Shown: piece by piece, positions 60,560 through 64,000 of the stretch
Layout: every line of letters starts with the position of its first letter
Numbering within the stretch: the stretch's first letter is position 1
Assembly (NCBI GenBank): GCA_017311185.1
Contig: JAESUZ010000118.1
Span: forward strand, 62,001-126,000
Length of the DNA: 64,000 nucleotides
Reading direction: 5' to 3'
Origin: Proteles cristata cristata
Taxonomy: Eukaryota; Chordata; Mammalia; Carnivora; Hyaenidae
Made by a program: the position numbers and the translations under genes
The notes under the pieces: generated by a model
What the model saw: only the letters and a program-made list of their open reading frames with translations
Databases searched by the model: none
Told to the model about the DNA's origin: nothing

Positions 60560-60960
60560 TGCCTATATTATAGTTCATTTTCATATAAATGCTATAATTT
60601 GTATAAGCAATTTTCTGTTATTGATACTTGGCTCATTTCTAACTTTGTGATCATCTGTAATTGCTGTGGTAAGTGTCCCTTTAGCTAAAGCTTTATTTGC
60701 TCCTCTCTTCAGGGGGGATTTTTGAAAGTGAAAGTTCAACATGTATGAATGTTGTTAAAGCTCTCATTACAAATTGCCAAACTTCTTTCCAAAAATACCA
60801 GGCCAATTTACAGGCTCATTGACATAAGAATTCCTGTCCTACCACATTCTTGTAAACACTGTGGAATTTTTTAAATTGGCCCCTTTATTTTTCATGAGTT
60901 TCTGAGATATTTTAAAAGATTTTTACCATCCCTATCACTACTCCTTACAATTTTGTTTCC
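60560..60960 (-). mobile_element. Old L1M 3' fragment, antisense
   Basis: CAAATTGCCAAACTTCTTTCC and CCAATTTACAGGCTCATTG with neighbouring text match the complement of L1M 3' sequences. Strongly diverged. Confidence 0.5.
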
Positions 60961-61119
60961 TTCATGGAAAACATGTTCATTTGATGATAACTCCTTTTTC
61001 AAGTATGGTAAGCCTTTATGGTTGGCAAGATTTAGCACCAGACAGAACGTAGTGACCAAATCTCAAATAAATCACTGAATTAATAAAGTCATTAATTCTT
61101 ATTAAGAGTTAAATTTCTA

Positions 61120-61326
61120 GGGGCGCCTGGGTGGCTTAGTCGGTTAAGTCTCCGACTTTCGCTTAGGTCATGATCTCGCGGTTCGTGGGTTCGAGCCCCG
61201 CATCGGGCTCTGTGCTGACTGCCAGCTCAGAGCCTGGAGCCTGTTTCCGATTCTGTGACTCCCTCTCTCTCTGACCCTCCCCTGCTCACGCTGTCTCTCT
61301 CTCTCAGAATAAAACATTAAAAAAAA
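61120..61326 (+). mobile_element. Young felid CAN-SINE
   Basis: Near-consensus head and B-box. 13-bp perfect duplication AGTTAAATTTCTA at 61107-61119 and 61327-61339. Confidence 0.98.
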
Positions 61327-61751
61327 AGTTAAATTTCTAAATCACTTTCAACAGAATAATATAAAAGCAATAAAAGTGCAATGAACAGATTCTCATTTGA
61401 GGCTAAGTATCTGCTATTCCTATTTAACAAAAATAAAGCCAAATCCTTCTTCAACTAGACCCGCTGAGGAAAATACTCAGTTCCCAGGGACAGCTCTCTG
61501 AGATGCCAAAAAACCGTAAATCGTTTTCTACCAGGAAAATCACATGTAAAATTTATGAGGAAGTTATATAAAAGGCAAGAGCAGCAGCAACAACAAAAAT
61601 ATGCCCAATACACTTGAGTTTGGGGCATGCACAGTATTTTTCAACAAGATTATGGTCATCATACTTACCATGCAATGGTTGCTTACCTTGTGTTCCCATG
61701 AAATACCTCATTCAGTTCATGCCAAAAACTTCTGAAACATGGTCTCTACTA

Positions 61752-61895
61752 TCCTCATAGATAATAGGGTATGAGAAGCTTTGAGACATTAAATAACTTG
61801 TCCAAGTTGACAGAGACCATAAGTGGCAGTGATCGGCTTCACAGCCAGGTCTTTTTGACACCAAATCCTGTACTTTTCCGGTACGCACTTATCAG
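61752..61895 (+). mobile_element. MIR SINE 3' half
   Basis: GAGACATTAAATAACTTGTCC, TAAGTGGCAGTGATCGG and CACAGCCAGGTCTTTTTGAC match MIR in order. Confidence 0.7.
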
Positions 61896-61944
61896 AGACC
61901 CAATGCATAGTTTTGTTAGGCTGGTTTTTGTCAAAGATGTTGGA

Positions 61945-62155
61945 CCGGAGGCAGCATGGCACGAAAGAATAAGCAAACACAAACAAACACAGGCTTTACC
62001 TCTGGACATCCTTGGATTTGAATCTTGGCCCTATATCCTAGGTTCTAACTTCTATGATCTTCAGTTTCCTTACAGTAGCATCCCCACTTGTTATGTGATG
62101 TAAGTGACTGAACGTCTGCCACAGTGTTCAGTGTGATGCTCAGTATGTATTACCG
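61945..62155 (+). mobile_element. MIR SINE 5' half
   Basis: GGAGGCAGCATGGCACGAAAG, TTGGATTTGAATCTTGGCCC and GATCTTCAGTTTCCTTAC match MIR from its 5' end. A separate copy from the one 50 bp upstream, since MIR order restarts. Confidence 0.75.
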
Positions 62156-62366
62156 ATTCCTATGTACGTGATACAAAGTAGGCAAGGGGGGAAAGGAAAC
62201 TTATACTCAATCACGTCCACCAGAGGGCAGAGTAAGAACTAACATGTCTTTTTGTGCCAGTTTTTGATATGTGATATAGAATGTGATGTGAATGCTTAAT
62301 TTAAATACCATTTACTAATTTTTAAAACTTGAGGGGGGCTATAACAGATTTGAATCGAGAATAAAT

Positions 62367-62593
62367 GGGGCGCCTGGGTGGCTTAGTCGGTTAAGCGTCC
62401 GACTTTCGCTCAGGTCATGATCTCGCGGTTCGTGGGTTCGAGCCCCGCGTTGGGCTCTGTGCTGACTGCCAGCTCAGAGCCTGGAGCCTGTTTCGGTCTG
62501 TGACTCCCTCACTCTCTGACCCTCCACTGCTCACGCTGTCTCTCTCTCTCTCTCCTAGAAATAAATAAAAATATTTAAAAAAAAAAAAGAAAA
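62367..62593 (+). mobile_element. Young felid CAN-SINE
   Basis: GGGGCGCCTGGGTGGCTTAG head, GGTTCGAGCCCCGCGTTGGG. Duplication GAGAATAAAT at 62357-62366 and 62594-62603. Confidence 0.97.
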
Positions 62594-62623
62594 GAGAATA
62601 AATAACAATATAAAAAGGAAATA

Positions 62624-62643
62624 CATCATCATCATCATCATCA
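62624..62643. repeat. (ATC)n short microsatellite
   Basis: About six CAT/ATC units following the A-rich SINE tail. Confidence 0.9.
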
Positions 62644-63609
62644 TAATAAATAAGCTGAGTATTACTTTACATTCTCTAAATTACTGAAGCAGGAAAGTTT
62701 GATAATGAGGAAAAATATGAAGCCATTATAAGGCTTTTTACAGTTTAAAAAATAACCAGCAATATCCTTAACTTATTTTAGAATATGATATCAGGAAAAA
62801 CAGAAGAAGTAGGGAGATGAAAAAAATTATGCAATTGATACAGCTCTTTATGTTAAACAGTACAGGTGGCAAAACGTTTTCCAGAAAAAAAAAGTGTTAA
62901 GATTTTTTAAATCACAGAAGTAAGACTATGCCAAAGGAAGGGAGGGAGGCAATACTATGTCAGATAGAAAACAACTCCTTAAATATAGCCATGCCTGAGT
63001 TATTCAACACTTCTAGGGAATATCCTTGCCAAAGAAAATAAATCACTCCTTACTTGTCAGCGTCTCTCTCTCTGACGCTCATTGGCGACCACTTGATGTC
63101 ATGTGTACGTTTCCTCCAGAAGAGTAGAGTGGATTGTGTGGTAGATGTGTCAACAGTCAGCTTACTGCTGCAGCTCTCTTTCAGAATTATCAAGCCTATC
63201 ATTAAAGAGGCTCATTTTAATGATGCTGGACATTTAAATTTGTCCTATGTGAAGTGTGTTTTGTTTCTTAATAATTTGGTCTTTCAAACAAAAATAAAGT
63301 CCTGGGTAATCTTTGTACCTTTTTAGATGAGAATGACCTTCCTTTGTTGATATTATAGACAAATCCTCACACTTACTAAACTAAGAGCAGTGATAAAGTC
63401 TCATAATGGCCATGAAGACAGACCTTCCATTACGTGGTCTGCTCTCCCTCCTCCCAAGACTCTTCCCAGATGTGCAAACTTTCAGACATCCTCTGGTGCT
63501 TACAGACTTGGCAGAGGGAGCTGCCCCGACTGTCAGTTATGAAACTGAATTACATTTAATGGAACTTTCTATCCAAAGGGTCTGATCCTCTAGGAATCTT
63601 CTCAGTGGA
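62644..63609. other. Intergenic, nothing recognised
   Basis: The 90-codon frame at 63054-63326 has no recognisable domain and no splice or promoter context, so it is not called as a gene. Confidence 0.5.
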
Positions 63610-63770
63610 CCACAAATGCCCACTATGAATGTGTCGGAATCAGAATCAATCTCAGACCTACTGACTAGAATTTCCTAAACTAGATGTCAGCAATCCAGAT
63701 TTTTAACTATTTTATCAGAATCCCCTTGAACGCTAGATTTCAGAGCTGCTGAACTAGGTGAGAGCTAGCA
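63610..63770 (+). mobile_element. hAT-like MITE fossil (MER20/MER58-like)
   Basis: GACCTACTGACTAGAATTTCC, CAGCAATCCAGATTTTTAAC and ATCAGAATCCCCTTGAAC match the same family as 58015-58187, interior only. Confidence 0.45.
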
Positions 63771-63814
63771 AATTGGGTATAATGATAACAATAATACCAT
63801 ATTCTCCACTAAGT

Positions 63815-64000
63815 TTACAGTATACAAAGTGACTTAACCAGCATTTTTTTCCATTGACCGTCACAACTGGCCTCGTAACTATTAAGGGACTAATATTGCA
63901 TTGCTTACTTACAGGCATTCTCTTGTGTCTTCTAGGACATAGGTTCTATTACTTAGGATCATTATTCTACATTCTAGAAGAGAAACAAAGGCTTTAAAAA
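63815..64000 (+). mobile_element. MIR-like SINE, cut by window end
   Basis: TTCCATTGACCGTCACAACTGG and AGGTTCTATTACTTAGGATC followed by AGAAGAGAAACAAAGGC resemble the MIR 3' half, with a possible insertion between. Confidence 0.45.

Noticed and set aside
1..64000. CRISPR array, operon, phage, tRNA or rRNA genes
   Set aside because: tRNA-like segments are all heads of CAN-SINEs with A-tails. Regular repeats are microsatellites or the L1 5'UTR array. Nothing prokaryotic is present.

Overview
This is mammalian nuclear DNA, almost certainly from a cat-family carnivore. About twenty copies of a roughly 200-bp tRNA-derived SINE start GGGGCGCCTGGGTGGC, carry a pol III B-box (GGTTCGAGCC) and end in a CT-rich stretch plus an AATAAA-containing A-tail. 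That is the felid/carnivore CAN-SINE (SINEC) layout. The only protein-coding sequence I can support is one exon. All other open frames are short and fall in introns, UTRs or decayed transposons. There are no operons, CRISPR arrays, phage or bacterial features.

Layout. 1-8629 is the end of the last intron of RAB3C (+ strand). It holds two old antisense L1 pieces, two antisense SINEs, a decayed Tigger1-type DNA transposon and a MIR. 8630-8817 is the terminal RAB3C coding exon: the G5/SAK motif, the last helix, the hypervariable tail and the CxC prenylation end. From 8818 to about 16.5 kb the sequence is unique and free of recognisable LINEs and SINEs, with several candidate poly(A) signals, consistent with a long RAB3C 3'UTR. 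In other mammals the next gene downstream is PDE4D, in opposite orientation. No PDE4D exon is visible here.

From 19.0 to 49.5 kb lies a dense stack of sense-strand L1s (at least seven bodies), several abutting or nested, all with broken ORFs and riddled with SINEs. Around it are relics I read as one ancient endogenous retrovirus: an LTR at 36.07-36.88 kb followed by a possible gag remnant, then RNase H-integrase remnants at 50.2-52.5 kb and a partial LTR of the same family at 53.2 kb. The L1 stack at 38.3-49.5 kb sits between the two halves.

53.7-64 kb is mixed intergenic DNA: unique stretches, three MaLR-type LTR remnants, MIR, L2 and hAT-like fossils, more SINEs, a young 5'-truncated L1 with a 13-bp target-site duplication, and a tiny L1 3'-end insertion.

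I found no convincing new functional system. The most unusual items are two extremely short L1 3'-end insertions flanked by target-site duplications (37 bp at 36559 and about 65 bp at 58632), a roughly 70-bp tandem-repeat array inside an L1 5'UTR (40.6-41.2 kb), and the retrovirus split by nested L1s. Subfamily names come from recall of consensus sequences, not from a database search, and repeat edges are good to tens of bases unless a duplication fixes them.
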